From Streptomyces xiaopingdaonensis (lineage in GTDB: Bacteria > Actinomycetota > Actinomycetes > Streptomycetales > Streptomycetaceae): a DNA stretch of 36,590 bases. Below, piece after piece: positions 1-9,114 of the stretch (positions are counted from its first letter, which is position 1; every line of letters starts with the position of its first letter). The notes under the pieces are model-generated. The model was not told where the DNA came from. It did no database searches and saw only the letters and a list, made by a program, of their open reading frames with translations. The stretch covers positions 1 to 36,590 of the forward strand of contig NZ_AJTQ01000035.1 in the NCBI RefSeq assembly GCF_000262345.1. The letters are read 5' to 3'. The translations under genes and the position numbers were made by a program.

Positions 1-192
1 ACGTCCGCCGCCGTCGCCCGGTCGTCCCTCGGCGACGAGGAGTTGAACGGCCTCGCGATGCTCGTGCCGCCGAAGGTCGCCAGGTACGCGCCGCTCGCGG
101 GCGCGTTCGCCTTCGGCCTCTTCGAGGGATGGCTGCTCGGCCGGGTGCTGACGCGCGAGAAGCAGCAGGCGCCGCGCGGGAGGATCCGATGA
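1..192 (+). CDS. C-terminal 63 codons of an unidentified protein, cut by the window edge
   Basis: An open frame runs in from the left edge and stops at TGA 190-192, overlapping the ATG of the next gene (189) in an ATGA arrangement, so the two are probably translationally coupled. The visible tail has a hydrophobic stretch of about 20 residues (APLAGAFAFGLFEGWLLGRV) followed by a basic end rich in Arg, Lys and Gln. That could be the last membrane helix of a transporter or the C-terminal helix of an oxidoreductase. I do not recognise the family. Its place at the head of a maleamate/maleate cassette suggests an earlier step of the same pathway (hydroxylase, dioxygenase or permease), but this is inference from context only. 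Confidence 0.55.
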   Translation, partial: TSAAVARSSLGDEELNGLAMLVPPKVARYAPLAGAFAFGLFEGWLLGRVLTREKQQAPRGRIR

Positions 193-848
193 ACCACTAC
201 GACGCTGAGACCGACCGCACCTACTCCCGCGCGGGCTTCGGCGCCCCGGTCCGACGCGGCGGTCGCCCGGCGCTGGTCGTCGTCGACCTCACCCGCGGCT
301 TCACCGAACCGGACTTCCCTTCCGGGTCCGACCTCACCGGCGTCGTCGCCGCGACCTCCGCGCTCGTCGAGGCGGCGCGGCCCGCCGGGGTCCCCGTGCT
401 CTGGACGGCGATCGCCTACAGCCCCGCCGAGGCCACGGGCCACTCGGTGACCTGGCTGGAGAAGGCCCAGGGGATGCGCGCGCTGGTGGAGGGGAGCGAA
501 CAGGTCGCGCTCGACCCGCGGTTGCCGCGCCGGGAGGAAGACCTGCTCGTGGTCAAGAAGGGCGCCTCGGCGTTCTTCGGCACCTCGCTCGCCGCCGCCC
601 TCACCGGCCTCGGTTGCGACACCGTCCTCGTCTGCGGCGCCACCACCAGCGGTTGTGTGCGCGCCACCGCGGTCGACGCGGTGCAGTACGGCTATCCGGT
701 GCTGGTGCCGCGCGGCTGCGTCGGCGACCGCGCGCGGGGGCCGCACGACGCCGCCCTCTTCGACATCCAGGCGAAGTACGGCGACGTCGTCGACGACGCG
801 GAAGCCCTCGACTACCTGCGCGGGCTGCCGCCGATCGCTACCGCCTGA
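189..848 (+). CDS. nicF: Isochorismatase-fold cysteine hydrolase, probable maleamate amidohydrolase
   Basis: This 219-residue protein has the isochorismatase/nicotinamidase fold. The cysteine-hydrolase triad is visible: Asp33 in VVVDLTRGF, Lys123 in VVKKGASAFFGT and Cys156 in GATTSGCVRA. Maleamate amidohydrolase (NicF) converts maleamate to maleate and ammonia in the cytosol. The general fold is certain; the substrate is assigned from the neighbours, an N-formylmaleamate deformylase homologue and a maleate isomerase, which supply and consume its substrate and product. I chose ATG 189 because GGGAGG lies just upstream and the start overlaps the previous stop; an upstream in-frame start at 129 would lie inside the preceding gene. 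N-carbamoylsarcosine amidase or another amidase is the alternative. Confidence 0.85.
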   Translation: MNHYDAETDRTYSRAGFGAPVRRGGRPALVVVDLTRGFTEPDFPSGSDLTGVVAATSALVEAARPAGVPVLWTAIAYSPAEATGHSVTWLEKAQGMRALVEGSEQVALDPRLPRREEDLLVVKKGASAFFGTSLAAALTGLGCDTVLVCGATTSGCVRATAVDAVQYGYPVLVPRGCVGDRARGPHDAALFDIQAKYGDVVDDAEALDYLRGLPPIATA

Positions 849-894
849 CCCGACCGACTCCACGCACCGTCCCGCACCACCGTCAGGAGCAGCA

Positions 895-1761
895 GTGTCC
901 CTGCCCGTCCACGCCACACCGCCCGACCGCTTCCTCACCCCGGAGGCGCTCGCCGACCTCGCCGACCTCCCTGCGCGCAGCCGCTGGGTACGCGCCGGCA
1001 CCCTCCCGCTGCACCTTCTCGACTACGGCGGGGACGCACCCCCGCTGCTGATCCTCCCCGGCATCACCAGCCCGGCCGTGACGATGAACTTCGTGGCACG
1101 CCGACTCACCGACCTGGTCCGCCCGTTGGTCCTCGACGTCCGCGGCCGCGGCCTCTCCGGCGACGGCGAGGGGTACTCGCTGACGGAGTACGCGACCGAC
1201 GTCGAGGCGGTCGTCGACGGCCTCGCGCTCGACCGGCCGCTGCTCCTCGGCCACTCGATGGGCGCCCGGATCGCTGCTGCCACCGCGGTGCGCGGCACCG
1301 TCGAACTCTCCGGCACCGTGCTGGTGGACCCGCCGACGAGCGGCCCCGGGCGCGGCGCCTATCCGACGACCCGGGAGGCGTTCCTCGGCCAACTCGCCGA
1401 GGCGCGGCGCGGCACCGACGCCGAGGAGGTCGGCCGCTCCTGGCCCCGCTGGCCGCTGCGGGAGCGCGCGCTGCGCGCCCGGTGGCTCGCGAGCTGCGGC
1501 GAGGCGGCGATCATCGGCACCCACGAGGGTTTCGAGACCGAGGACTTCTTCGACCTCTGGCCCGACGTCCCGGGCCCGGCGGCGCTGCTGTACGGCGCGG
1601 ACAGCCCGGTGGTGCCCGCCGAGGCCGCCGCGGAGGCCGCACGCGCCCTCCCCGCGGCGACATTCCGGGAGATACCGGACGCCGGGCACATGGTCTTCTG
1701 GGACAACCCGGAAGCCTCCCTCGACCTGCTGCGCCAGACGCTGCGCGGCCTCCTCGACTGA
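895..1761 (+). CDS. nicD: Alpha/beta hydrolase, N-formylmaleamate deformylase type
   Basis: This 288-residue alpha/beta hydrolase would release formate from N-formylmaleamate to give maleamate, the substrate of the upstream amidohydrolase. The nucleophile elbow is GHSMG with Ser121. Asp145 sits in LVDPPTSGPGRGAYP and His265 in DAGHMVFWDNP. As I recall, Pseudomonas NicD uses Ser101, Asp125 and His245; each residue here is shifted by exactly 20, and the DPP-SGPGR stretch is typical of that enzyme. The start is GTG 895, with AGGAG at 885-889; longer readings upstream overlap nicF and are not supported. The gene lies 46 bases after nicF and is probably cotranscribed with it. Confidence 0.85.
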   Translation: MSLPVHATPPDRFLTPEALADLADLPARSRWVRAGTLPLHLLDYGGDAPPLLILPGITSPAVTMNFVARRLTDLVRPLVLDVRGRGLSGDGEGYSLTEYATDVEAVVDGLALDRPLLLGHSMGARIAAATAVRGTVELSGTVLVDPPTSGPGRGAYPTTREAFLGQLAEARRGTDAEEVGRSWPRWPLRERALRARWLASCGEAAIIGTHEGFETEDFFDLWPDVPGPAALLYGADSPVVPAEAAAEAARALPAATFREIPDAGHMVFWDNPEASLDLLRQTLRGLLD

Positions 1762-1821
1762 GCGGCCGGCCGGCTGTCGGGCGCCCGCTCGAGGGCCCAA
1801 CTGCCGTGCTTAAGTGGGCTC

Positions 1822-2304
1822 ATGGCTGACAACACCCCCCCTGCTGCGCGCTCGGAGAGCGCGCCACCGGCTGCGCTGACCGCCGCGCCCGGATACCAGG
1901 TCAGGCGGCTGTACCAGGCGTACCTCGCCGTCTGGCTGCACACCGTCGACGCCACGCTGACCGGACCGCAGTTCGCGGTCCTCACCGCGGTGGACGCCGA
2001 TCCGGGTCAGGACCAGTCGTCCATGGCCTCCGCCGTCGCGCTCGACACCTCCACCATGGCGGACGTCGCACGGCGGTTGGAGCGCCGCGGCCTGCTGGAG
2101 CGCCGCACGGCCGCCGCCGACGGCCGGCGCAAGCTGCTCTACCTCACGGAACTCGGCGCCCGGACCCTCCGTGAGGCGCACCACCGCGCACGGGAGTTGG
2201 ACGAGTCGCTGCTCGCGCCGTACCCGCCCGCGCGCCGTACCGAGCTCCTCGCGGAGCTGACCGCTCTCGCCGACCACTGGGTTCAGTTGGCCGACGAATC
2301 CTGA
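1822..2304 (+). CDS. MarR-family regulator, probable repressor of the maleamate/nicotinate genes
   Basis: This 160-residue winged-helix protein has a MarR core: a helical N-terminus from about residue 22, the DNA-recognition region around residues 70-92 (MASAVALDTSTMADVARR) and the wing with RRTAAADGRRK near 95-105. Its position between the deformylase and the maleate isomerase resembles NicR, the MarR repressor of nicotinate catabolism in Pseudomonas, which responds to 6-hydroxynicotinate. That role is inferred. The start ATG 1822 has no strong ribosome site. The six-base palindrome CTTAAG (1809-1814) lies directly in front and could be part of an autoregulatory site. The stop is 15 bases before the next start, so it reads as part of the same operon. 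Confidence 0.85.
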   Translation: MADNTPPAARSESAPPAALTAAPGYQVRRLYQAYLAVWLHTVDATLTGPQFAVLTAVDADPGQDQSSMASAVALDTSTMADVARRLERRGLLERRTAAADGRRKLLYLTELGARTLREAHHRARELDESLLAPYPPARRTELLAELTALADHWVQLADES

Positions 2305-2319
2305 CCCCCGGAGGACCCC

Positions 2320-3072
2320 GTGACAGACCACCACATCGGCATGATCGTGCCCAGCTCCAACCTGACGATGGAGGACGAGCTGCCGCGCATGCTGCGCGCC
2401 CGACAGGAGGAGCTTCCGGAGGACAGGTTCCTCTTCCACAGCAGCCGGATGCGGATGCAGCACGTCACGCCGGAGCAACTGCGGGCGATGAACGCGCAGA
2501 CCGAGCGGGCGGCGCTCGAACTCGCCGACGCCCGGCCGGACGTGGTGGCCTCCGCCTGCCTCGTCGCGCTGATGGCGCAGGGTCCCGGCTACCACTGCAC
2601 CGCCGAGCGGGAGATCGCCGCGGGTCTGCGTGCGGGCGACTGCGCGGCGCCCGTGCTGTCCAGCGCCGGGGCGCTGTTGGGGGCGCTGGAGACGCTGGGC
2701 GCCCAGCGGGTCGCGCTCGTCGCCCCGTACATGAAGGAGCTCACCGGCAAGGTCGTCGACTACATCCAGGACGCGGGCGTCAAGGTCGTCGACTCGCTCA
2801 GCCTCCAGGTCCCCGACAACCTCGACGTCGCCCGCCTCGATCCGGACGACCTGCGCACCCACTGGCAGCACCTCGACCTCACCGACGCCGGCGCGATCGT
2901 CCTCTCCGCCTGCGTGCAGATGCCCTCGCTCTCCGCGATCCAGCACGTCGAGGACGCCTCGGGGCTCCCCGTCCTCTCCGCCGCGACGGCGACGGTGCAC
3001 GGTCTCCTCACCGCTCTCGGGCTGCGCCCCTACGTGCCGAACGCGGGGCGTCTGCTCGCCGATCGGGGCTGA
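2320..3072 (+). CDS. nicE: Maleate cis-trans isomerase
   Basis: This 250-residue member of the Asp/Glu racemase superfamily converts maleate to fumarate, which then enters the TCA cycle. The two catalytic cysteines are visible: Cys80 in VASACLVALM and Cys198 in VLSACVQMPSL. As I recall, the Nocardia farcinica enzyme uses Cys76 and Cys194, the same spacing. The N-terminus IGMIVPSSNLTMEDEL is the typical substrate-binding loop. The start is GTG 2320 with GGAGG at 2310-2314. The gene closes the cassette; two strong hairpins follow at 3117-3150 and 3174-3204. Aryl-malonate decarboxylase is related but less likely given the neighbours. Confidence 0.92.
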   Translation: MTDHHIGMIVPSSNLTMEDELPRMLRARQEELPEDRFLFHSSRMRMQHVTPEQLRAMNAQTERAALELADARPDVVASACLVALMAQGPGYHCTAEREIAAGLRAGDCAAPVLSSAGALLGALETLGAQRVALVAPYMKELTGKVVDYIQDAGVKVVDSLSLQVPDNLDVARLDPDDLRTHWQHLDLTDAGAIVLSACVQMPSLSAIQHVEDASGLPVLSAATATVHGLLTALGLRPYVPNAGRLLADRG

Positions 3073-3116
3073 ACCCGGCGAAACGGGTGCTTCCCGTCGT
3101 ACGTCACTTCTCCGAC

Positions 3117-3150
3117 GCCGCGCGCCCCGCTCCTTTGCGGGGGCGCGGCG
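3117..3150. terminator. GC-rich hairpin after the maleate isomerase gene
   Basis: The arm 3117-3130 pairs with 3137-3150 around a short T-containing loop, with one bulged G. It lies 45 bases after the nicE stop and is followed by a G run rather than a T run, as is common for Streptomyces terminators. Confidence 0.6.
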
Positions 3151-3173
3151 GGGGAGTGGGCACGGGGCGTCCG

Positions 3174-3204
3174 CCGGGGACGCCCGCACGTCGGGCGTCC
3201 CCGG
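3174..3204. terminator. Perfect 13-bp inverted repeat, second terminator-like hairpin
   Basis: CCGGGGACGCCCG (3174-3186) and its exact complement (3192-3204) flank a five-base loop, CACGT. This is the second hairpin in tandem after the cassette and insulates it from priA. Confidence 0.65.
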
Positions 3205-3552
3205 TCGCTCGCCTCGACTCGCCGGTGAGAGCGGTGACGACGAGGACCGTCCTCCCTGAGCAGACCCGGACCCGCCGCTGCGTCGACGGGGGTCGACGTG
3301 GTGCGCGTCGCAGGCCGCCATCCGTCGGTCCGCCCGGCTGCCGTGCCCCTGAAGACCCGCAAGGGTGCGAGGCACTCCGCAAACAGGACGCCACTTCGCG
3401 GCGCAGCCGCCGACATGCCTGCCTCCCAGGCCGTTGAGTCCACGTGGCCCCGACGACCCCCGGCGCGCCCCGCTTCACCGACGCGGTGCAGGTGCGTGGA
3501 GGCCGTCCGGCTCGGGGGCCGATTGTCGGAGCGGTCTGCTAAGACTGGGCGG
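3205..3552. other. Gap of about 350 bases upstream of priA
   Basis: I see no gene with coherent codon use here. The reading frame of priA is open through this stretch but its translation is low-complexity and Arg/Pro-rich. The only regulatory hint is TAAGAC at 3540-3545, seven bases before the priA GTG, a -10-like hexamer at leaderless spacing. No good -35 box is visible at 16-18 bases. Confidence 0.5.
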
Positions 3553-5679
3553 GTGAGCAGCGAGGACGAGCGGGAGGGCGGGGCGCCGCCCGAGCAGTTG
3601 GCGTTGATCCGGGAGACGGTGCGGAAGAAGCGTGCGCCGAAGGCGAAGCCCCGGACGTGGCGCGGCGTGGAGCCGGCGTCCGAACTGCCCGTGGCCCGGG
3701 TCCTCGTGGACAAGGGACTCGTCCACCTCGACCGGTACTTCGACTACGCCGTCCCCGCCGCCATGGACGAGGAGGCACAGCCCGGGGTGCGGGTGCGGGT
3801 GCGGTTCGGGGCGGGGGAGCGCGAGGGACGGCGCGAGGGCGGCAGGCTCACGGGCGGCTTCATCGTGGAGCGGGCGGCCCGCAGCGACTTTCCGGGGGCG
3901 CTCGCGCCGCTCGCACAGGTGCTCTCCACCGAGCGCGTCTTCACGCCCGAACTCCGGGAGCTGTGCCGGGCGGTCGCCGACAGGTACGCCGGATCGCTCG
4001 CCGACGTCGTGCAGTTGGCGGTGCCGCCGCGGGTGGCGCGGGTGGAGAAGAAGCCGTCGCCCGAGCGGCTTCCGCCGCCCGCGGCGCCCGAGCCCGGCGG
4101 TTGGTCGCGGTACGAGGAGGGCCCCGGGTACCTGGCGGCGCTGGAGCGCGGGGAGGCGCCCCGTGCGGTGTGGACGGCGCTCCCCGGCGCCTGGCCCGAG
4201 GAGCTGGCCCGCGCGATGGCCGCGACGCTCGCCGGGGGCCGCGGCGCGCTCGCGGTCCTGCCCGACGGGAGGGCGGCCCGGCGCGTGGACGCCGCGCTGA
4301 CGGAGCTGCTCGGCGCGGGGCACCACGCCCTGCTCACGGCCGACGCCGGCCCCGACGCGCGGTACCGCAGATGGCTCGCGGTGAAGCGCGGGGCCGTACG
4401 CGCCGTCGTCGGTACGCGGGCTGCGATGTTCGCGCCCGTACAGCAGTTGGGGCTCGCCGCGATCTGGGACGACGCCGACCTGGCCCACAGCGACGACCAT
4501 GCGCCGCAGCCGCACGCCCGCGAGGTGCTGCTGCTCCGCGCGGTCCACGAGCGGTGCGGGTTCCTGCTGGGGGCGCACGGGCGCACGGTCGAGGCGGAGC
4601 AGCTCGTGGAGTCCGGATGGGCGGGCGAGCTGGTCGCACCGCGCGGTGTGCTGAGGGAGCGTGCGCCGCAGGTGCGCACGGTCGGCGAGGGGGACGAGGC
4701 GCGGGACGCGGCAGCCCGTGCCGCGCGGCTGCCGAGCGTCGCGTGGCAGGCCGCCCGCGAGGGGCTGGCGTCGGGCCCCGTGCTGGTGCAGGTGCCGCGG
4801 CGCGGCTACGTACCGGGGCTGGCGTGCGAGCGGTGCCGCGAGTCGGCGCGGTGCGCCCGGTGCGCCGGGCCCCTGGAGCTGACGGGGAGCGAGGAGCCGC
4901 CCCGCTGCCGCTGGTGCGGGACGCGGGAGCCGTGGCGGTGCCCGTCCTGCGGCGGGGCGCGGCTGCGCGGCCGCGTCTTCGGAACGCTGCGCACGGCCGA
5001 GGAGTTGGGGCGCGCCTTCCCCTCCGTGCCGGTGCGCACTTCGGGCGGCGACCACCTCCTCGACGACGTCCCTGACGCCCCTGGCCTGGTCGTCGCCACC
5101 CCCGGCGCCGAGCCGCCGACGCGCGGGTGCGGATACGCGGCCGCGCTCCTCCTCGACGGTTGGGCGCTCCTCGGCCGCGCCGACCTGCGCGCGGGTGAGG
5201 AGGCGCTGCGGCGGTGGCTCGGCGCGGCGGCGCTGGTGCGCGGGAGCGAGGACGGCGGGCGGGTCGTCGTGGTCGCGGACGCGGCGCAGCGGCCGGTGCA
5301 GGCGCTGGTGCGGTGGGACCCGTCCGGCTTCGCGGCACGGGAGTTGGCCGAACGCGCCCAGCTCGGTTTCCCCCCGGTCTCCCGGATGGCGGCCGTGAGC
5401 GGGCGTCCCGAGGCGGTCGCCGGACTGCTCGCCGGCGCCGAACTCCCCCCGGAGAGTGAGGTGTTGGGCCCGGTCGCACTACCGGTCGCGGAGTCCCCGC
5501 GGACGCGCAGGGTGGGCGGTCCGCCCGTCGGAGAGGCGTGGGAGCGCGCTCTGGTGCGCGTGCCGCCCGGGTCGGGGGCGGCGATGGCGGCGGCGTTGAA
5601 GACGGCCCAGGTGCAGCGGCTGACGCGGCGGGAGGGGCCGCCGGTGCAGATCAGGGTCGACCCGATCGACATCGGATGA
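3553..5679 (+). CDS. priA: PriA, replication restart primosome protein, helicase-degenerate actinobacterial form
   Basis: This 708-residue protein aligns by motif with PriA (primosomal protein N'). The 3'-OH binding domain opens with ARVLVDKGLVHLDRYFDYAV, and the zinc-binding cysteine cluster is at about residues 425-470 (CERC, CARC, CRWC, CPSC). In a typical helicase the Walker A and DEAH motifs would stand where this sequence reads TALPGAW and DDADLAH, so ATP-driven helicase action is unlikely; this loss is known for actinobacterial PriA. It probably recognises stalled forks and recruits the replicative machinery. I chose GTG 3553, which gives the conserved length; the frame stays open to 3298 but that part has no domain. 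A hairpin at 5765-5804 follows. Confidence 0.9.
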   Translation: MSSEDEREGGAPPEQLALIRETVRKKRAPKAKPRTWRGVEPASELPVARVLVDKGLVHLDRYFDYAVPAAMDEEAQPGVRVRVRFGAGEREGRREGGRLTGGFIVERAARSDFPGALAPLAQVLSTERVFTPELRELCRAVADRYAGSLADVVQLAVPPRVARVEKKPSPERLPPPAAPEPGGWSRYEEGPGYLAALERGEAPRAVWTALPGAWPEELARAMAATLAGGRGALAVLPDGRAARRVDAALTELLGAGHHALLTADAGPDARYRRWLAVKRGAVRAVVGTRAAMFAPVQQLGLAAIWDDADLAHSDDHAPQPHAREVLLLRAVHERCGFLLGAHGRTVEAEQLVESGWAGELVAPRGVLRERAPQVRTVGEGDEARDAAARAARLPSVAWQAAREGLASGPVLVQVPRRGYVPGLACERCRESARCARCAGPLELTGSEEPPRCRWCGTREPWRCPSCGGARLRGRVFGTLRTAEELGRAFPSVPVRTSGGDHLLDDVPDAPGLVVATPGAEPPTRGCGYAAALLLDGWALLGRADLRAGEEALRRWLGAAALVRGSEDGGRVVVVADAAQRPVQALVRWDPSGFAARELAERAQLGFPPVSRMAAVSGRPEAVAGLLAGAELPPESEVLGPVALPVAESPRTRRVGGPPVGEAWERALVRVPPGSGAAMAAALKTAQVQRLTRREGPPVQIRVDPIDIG

Positions 5680-5764
5680 CGGTCCGGGCCCGGGCCGAAC
5701 TGCACCGCCGCGCCTGGAGGTTGCTCTTCGCGCGGCGACGCCTCCCGGGCAGGACGGGGCGCAC

Positions 5765-5804
5765 GGCGTGCGGGACCCTGACGTACCGCCGAGTCCCGCA
5801 CGCC
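5765..5804. terminator. Terminator between convergent priA and the HTH gene
   Basis: GGCGTGCGGGAC (5765-5776) and its exact complement (5793-5804) form a 12-bp stem. It lies between the priA stop and the stop of the minus-strand gene ending at 5810, so it can serve both strands. Confidence 0.65.
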
Positions 5805-5809
5805 CGCCC

Positions 5810-6412
<603 letters not shown>

Positions 6413-6481
6413 TCACTGTGGTCACGCTGCTGGGGCGTGTGCTCAACGGAGGTGGGGCGCGTCGGGGTTGGCTCGCGCCGT

Positions 6482-6559
6482 ACGAGCGCCGGGCGTACCC
6501 GGGCGCTCGTCACGCGGGCTCGTACCGGCCGCAACGGCGCCCTTGCGCTTACCTAGACT
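6482..6559 (+). promoter_or_regulatory. Dyad and -10-like box ahead of fmt
   Basis: ACGAGCGCC (6482-6490) is repeated inverted at 6502-6510. TAGACT at 6554-6559 fits a housekeeping -10 box and would give a leader of about 60 bases before the fmt ATG. No convincing -35 box is seen at normal spacing. Confidence 0.35.
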
Positions 6560-6624
6560 GGTGCGCCCGGCCGCTGCGGTCGGCCCCGCTCGCCAGCCGT
6601 CCTCCGAGAGGTAGTCCGCCACCG

Positions 6625-7557
6625 ATGAGGCTCGTCTTCGCCGGCACCCCCGAGGTCGCCGTCCCCGCCCTCGACACACTGCTCTCGTCCGCGCGCCACG
6701 AGGTCGCCGCGGTCGTCACCAGGCCGGACGCGCGCGCCGGGAGGGGGCGCAAGCTCGCCCCGAGTCCGGTCGCCGAGCGCGCGGCCGAGGAGGGCATCGA
6801 GGTCCTCAAGCCGGCGAAGCCCGGGGACGCCGAGTTCCTCGCGCGGCTGCGGGAGATCGCGCCCGACTGCTGCCCCGTCGTCGCCTACGGGGCGCTGCTG
6901 CCCAAGCGCGCCCTCGAAGTCCCGCGGCACGGCTGGGTGAACCTGCACTTCTCGCTCCTCCCCGCCTGGCGGGGCGCGGCCCCCGTGCAGCACGCGCTCC
7001 TCGCGGGCGACGAGGTCACGGGTGCCTCCACCTTCCGGATCGGCGAGGGACTCGACGACGGCCCCGTCTACGGCGTCGTCACGGAGGAGGTCCGCCGCAC
7101 CGACACCAGCGGCGACCTGCTCACCCGGCTCGCGCTCGCCGGAGCCGGCCTGCTCGGCGCGACGATGGACGGCATCGCGGACGGCACGCTCGAGCCGAAG
7201 CCGCAGCCGGCCGAGGGCGTCTCGCTGGCGCCGAAGCTCACCGTCGAGGACGCGCGGATCGACTGGAGCGCGCCCGCGCTCCGTATCGACCGGGTGGTGC
7301 GCGGCTGCTCGCCCGCGCCCGGCGCGTGGACGCTCTTCCGGGGGGAGCGCCTGAAGGTACGCGCGCTCGCTCCGGACGCCGAGGCCGCGCCGCTCCCCTC
7401 GGGAGAGCTCCGGGTGGGCAAGCACTCCGTCCACGTCGGCACGGGCTCGCAGCCCGTCGCTCTGGAGTGGGTGCAGCCGCAGGGCAAGAAGCCCATGGCG
7501 GCGGCGGATTGGGCCCGCGGGCTGCGGCTCGCCGACGGAGCCCGGCTCGGCGAGTAG
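6625..7557 (+). CDS. fmt: Methionyl-tRNA formyltransferase
   Basis: This 310-residue enzyme transfers a formyl group from 10-formyltetrahydrofolate to the initiator Met-tRNA in the cytosol. The catalytic residues Asn106 and His108 ([16 protein letters not shown]) and Asp144 (GLDDGPV) fall at the same numbers as in the E. coli enzyme, which also fixes the start at ATG 6625 ([16 protein letters not shown]). A C-terminal OB-like tRNA-binding domain follows from about residue 205. GAGAGGTAG upstream contains a ribosome site. The gene is followed by a perfect 22-bp palindrome (7573-7594) and then rsmB in the same direction. Confidence 0.97.
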   Translation: MRLVFAGTPEVAVPALDTLLSSARHEVAAVVTRPDARAGRGRKLAPSPVAERAAEEGIEVLKPAKPGDAEFLARLREIAPDCCPVVAYGALLPKRALEVPRHGWVNLHFSLLPAWRGAAPVQHALLAGDEVTGASTFRIGEGLDDGPVYGVVTEEVRRTDTSGDLLTRLALAGAGLLGATMDGIADGTLEPKPQPAEGVSLAPKLTVEDARIDWSAPALRIDRVVRGCSPAPGAWTLFRGERLKVRALAPDAEAAPLPSGELRVGKHSVHVGTGSQPVALEWVQPQGKKPMAAADWARGLRLADGARLGE

Positions 7558-7572
7558 GCACGGGCGCTGCCG

Positions 7573-7594
7573 CCGGCGCGGGCGCCCGCGCCGG
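7573..7594. terminator. Perfect 22-bp palindrome between fmt and rsmB
   Basis: CCGGCGCGGGC and its exact complement abut with no spacer at 7573-7594, sixteen bases after the fmt stop. It can form a GC-rich hairpin that may weaken read-through. TAGGCT at 7612-7617 just after it is a -10-like box that could start rsmB transcription. Confidence 0.5.
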
Positions 7595-7680
7595 TGCTCC
7601 GCCGTCCGACGTAGGCTGGGGCGTACGCAGAACCCTCTCCCGCCCTTGCGGGACCCAGTACCCCCGGAGCACCTTCACCC

Positions 7681-9114
7681 GTGAGCACCCGGCAGCAGCG
7701 TCCAGCCAAGCCCTACCGGCGCCCCCGCCGCGACCCCGTCCGCATCCTCGCCTACGAGGCGCTGCGCGCCGTCGACGAGCGTGACGCCTACGCCAATCTG
7801 GTCCTCCCACCGATGCTCAGGAAGGCGCGCGACAAAGGGGAGTTGGACGAGCGCGACGCCGCCCTGGCGACCGAGCTCGTCTACGGCACCCTGCGCCGCC
7901 AGGGCAGCTACGACGCGGTGATCGCGGAGTGCGTCGACCGCCCGCTGCGCGAGGTGGACCCGCCGGTGCTCGACGTGCTCTCGCTCGGCGCCCACCAGTT
8001 GCTCGGCACGCGCATCCCCCCGCACGCGGCGGTGAGCGCGACGGTCGAGCTGGCTCGCGCCGTGCTGGGGGACGGCCGCGCGAAGTTCGTCAACGCCGTG
8101 CTCCGGCGCATCTCGGCGCGCGGATACGACGAGTGGCTCGCCCGGGTCGCCCCACCGCTCGACGAGGACCCGGAGGAGCACCTCGCCGTCCACCATGCGC
8201 ACCCGCGGTGGATCGTCTCGGCCTTCTGGGACGCGCTCACCGCCGCGGGCACGGGCGAGGCGACGGCCGAGCAGGTCGCCGAGGCGCTGGAGGCCGACAA
8301 CGAGCGCCCCGCCGTCACCCTCGTCGCGCGCCCGGGCCGCGCCACCCGGGACGAGCTCCTCAACGGCACGGCCACCGCGGGCAGTTGGTCGCCGTACGCG
8401 GCGCACCTCGACGAGGGCGGCGAGCCGGGAGCGCTCGACGCGGTGCGCGAGGGGCGCGCCGGCGTGCAGGACGAGGGGAGCCAACTCGTCGCGCTCGCCC
8501 TCGCGGCCGCGCCCGTCGACGGCGACGACCGCGCCTGGCTCGACGTCTGCGCGGGCCCCGGCGGAAAGGCCGCGCTGCTCGCCGCGCTCGCGGCCGAGCG
8601 CGGCGCCGGACTCGTGGCGGCGGAGAAGCAGCCGCACCGCGCGGGGCTCGTCGCGCGGTCGCTCGCCGGCAACCCCGGGCCCTGCACGGTGGTCACCGCC
8701 GACGGCACGCGCCCGCCGTGGCAGCCCGGCAGCTTCGACCGCGTCCTCGTCGACGTGCCGTGCTCGGGCCTCGGCGCGCTCCGCCGGCGCCCCGAGGCGC
8801 GGTGGCGCCGCCGGCCCGAGGACCTCCAGGGGTTCGCGCCGCTCCAGCGGAGCCTGCTGCGCGAGGCGCTCCGCGCGGCGCGCCCCGGCGGCGTCGTGGC
8901 GTACGTGACCTGCTCGCCGCACCTGGCGGAGACCCGCCTCGTCGTGGACGACGTCCTGGAGCGGCTCCCCGACGGCCTGGCGGCCGAGCGGCTTGACGCG
9001 CGTCCGCTGCTGCCCGGCGTGCCCGGCCTCGGCGACGGTCCCGACGTCCAGCTCTGGCCGCACCTGCACGGCACGGACGCGATGTACCTCGCCCTGCTGC
9101 GGCGTACGGCCTGA
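7681..9114 (+). CDS. rsmB: 16S rRNA (cytosine-967-C5) methyltransferase RsmB/Fmu
   Basis: This 477-residue protein has an N-terminal NusB-like RNA-binding domain (about residues 20-160) and a C-terminal SAM-dependent m5C methyltransferase domain. The SAM site is CAGPGGKAALLAAL near residue 290. The two conserved cysteines are Cys361 in DVPCSGLG and Cys411 in VTCSPHLAET; the latter is the usual nucleophile and the former releases the product. It would methylate C967 of 16S rRNA during ribosome assembly. The start is GTG 7681 with CGGAGC about 12 bases upstream. Pairing with fmt is the common bacterial arrangement. Confidence 0.95.
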   Translation: MSTRQQRPAKPYRRPRRDPVRILAYEALRAVDERDAYANLVLPPMLRKARDKGELDERDAALATELVYGTLRRQGSYDAVIAECVDRPLREVDPPVLDVLSLGAHQLLGTRIPPHAAVSATVELARAVLGDGRAKFVNAVLRRISARGYDEWLARVAPPLDEDPEEHLAVHHAHPRWIVSAFWDALTAAGTGEATAEQVAEALEADNERPAVTLVARPGRATRDELLNGTATAGSWSPYAAHLDEGGEPGALDAVREGRAGVQDEGSQLVALALAAAPVDGDDRAWLDVCAGPGGKAALLAALAAERGAGLVAAEKQPHRAGLVARSLAGNPGPCTVVTADGTRPPWQPGSFDRVLVDVPCSGLGALRRRPEARWRRRPEDLQGFAPLQRSLLREALRAARPGGVVAYVTCSPHLAETRLVVDDVLERLPDGLAAERLDARPLLPGVPGLGDGPDVQLWPHLHGTDAMYLALLRRTA

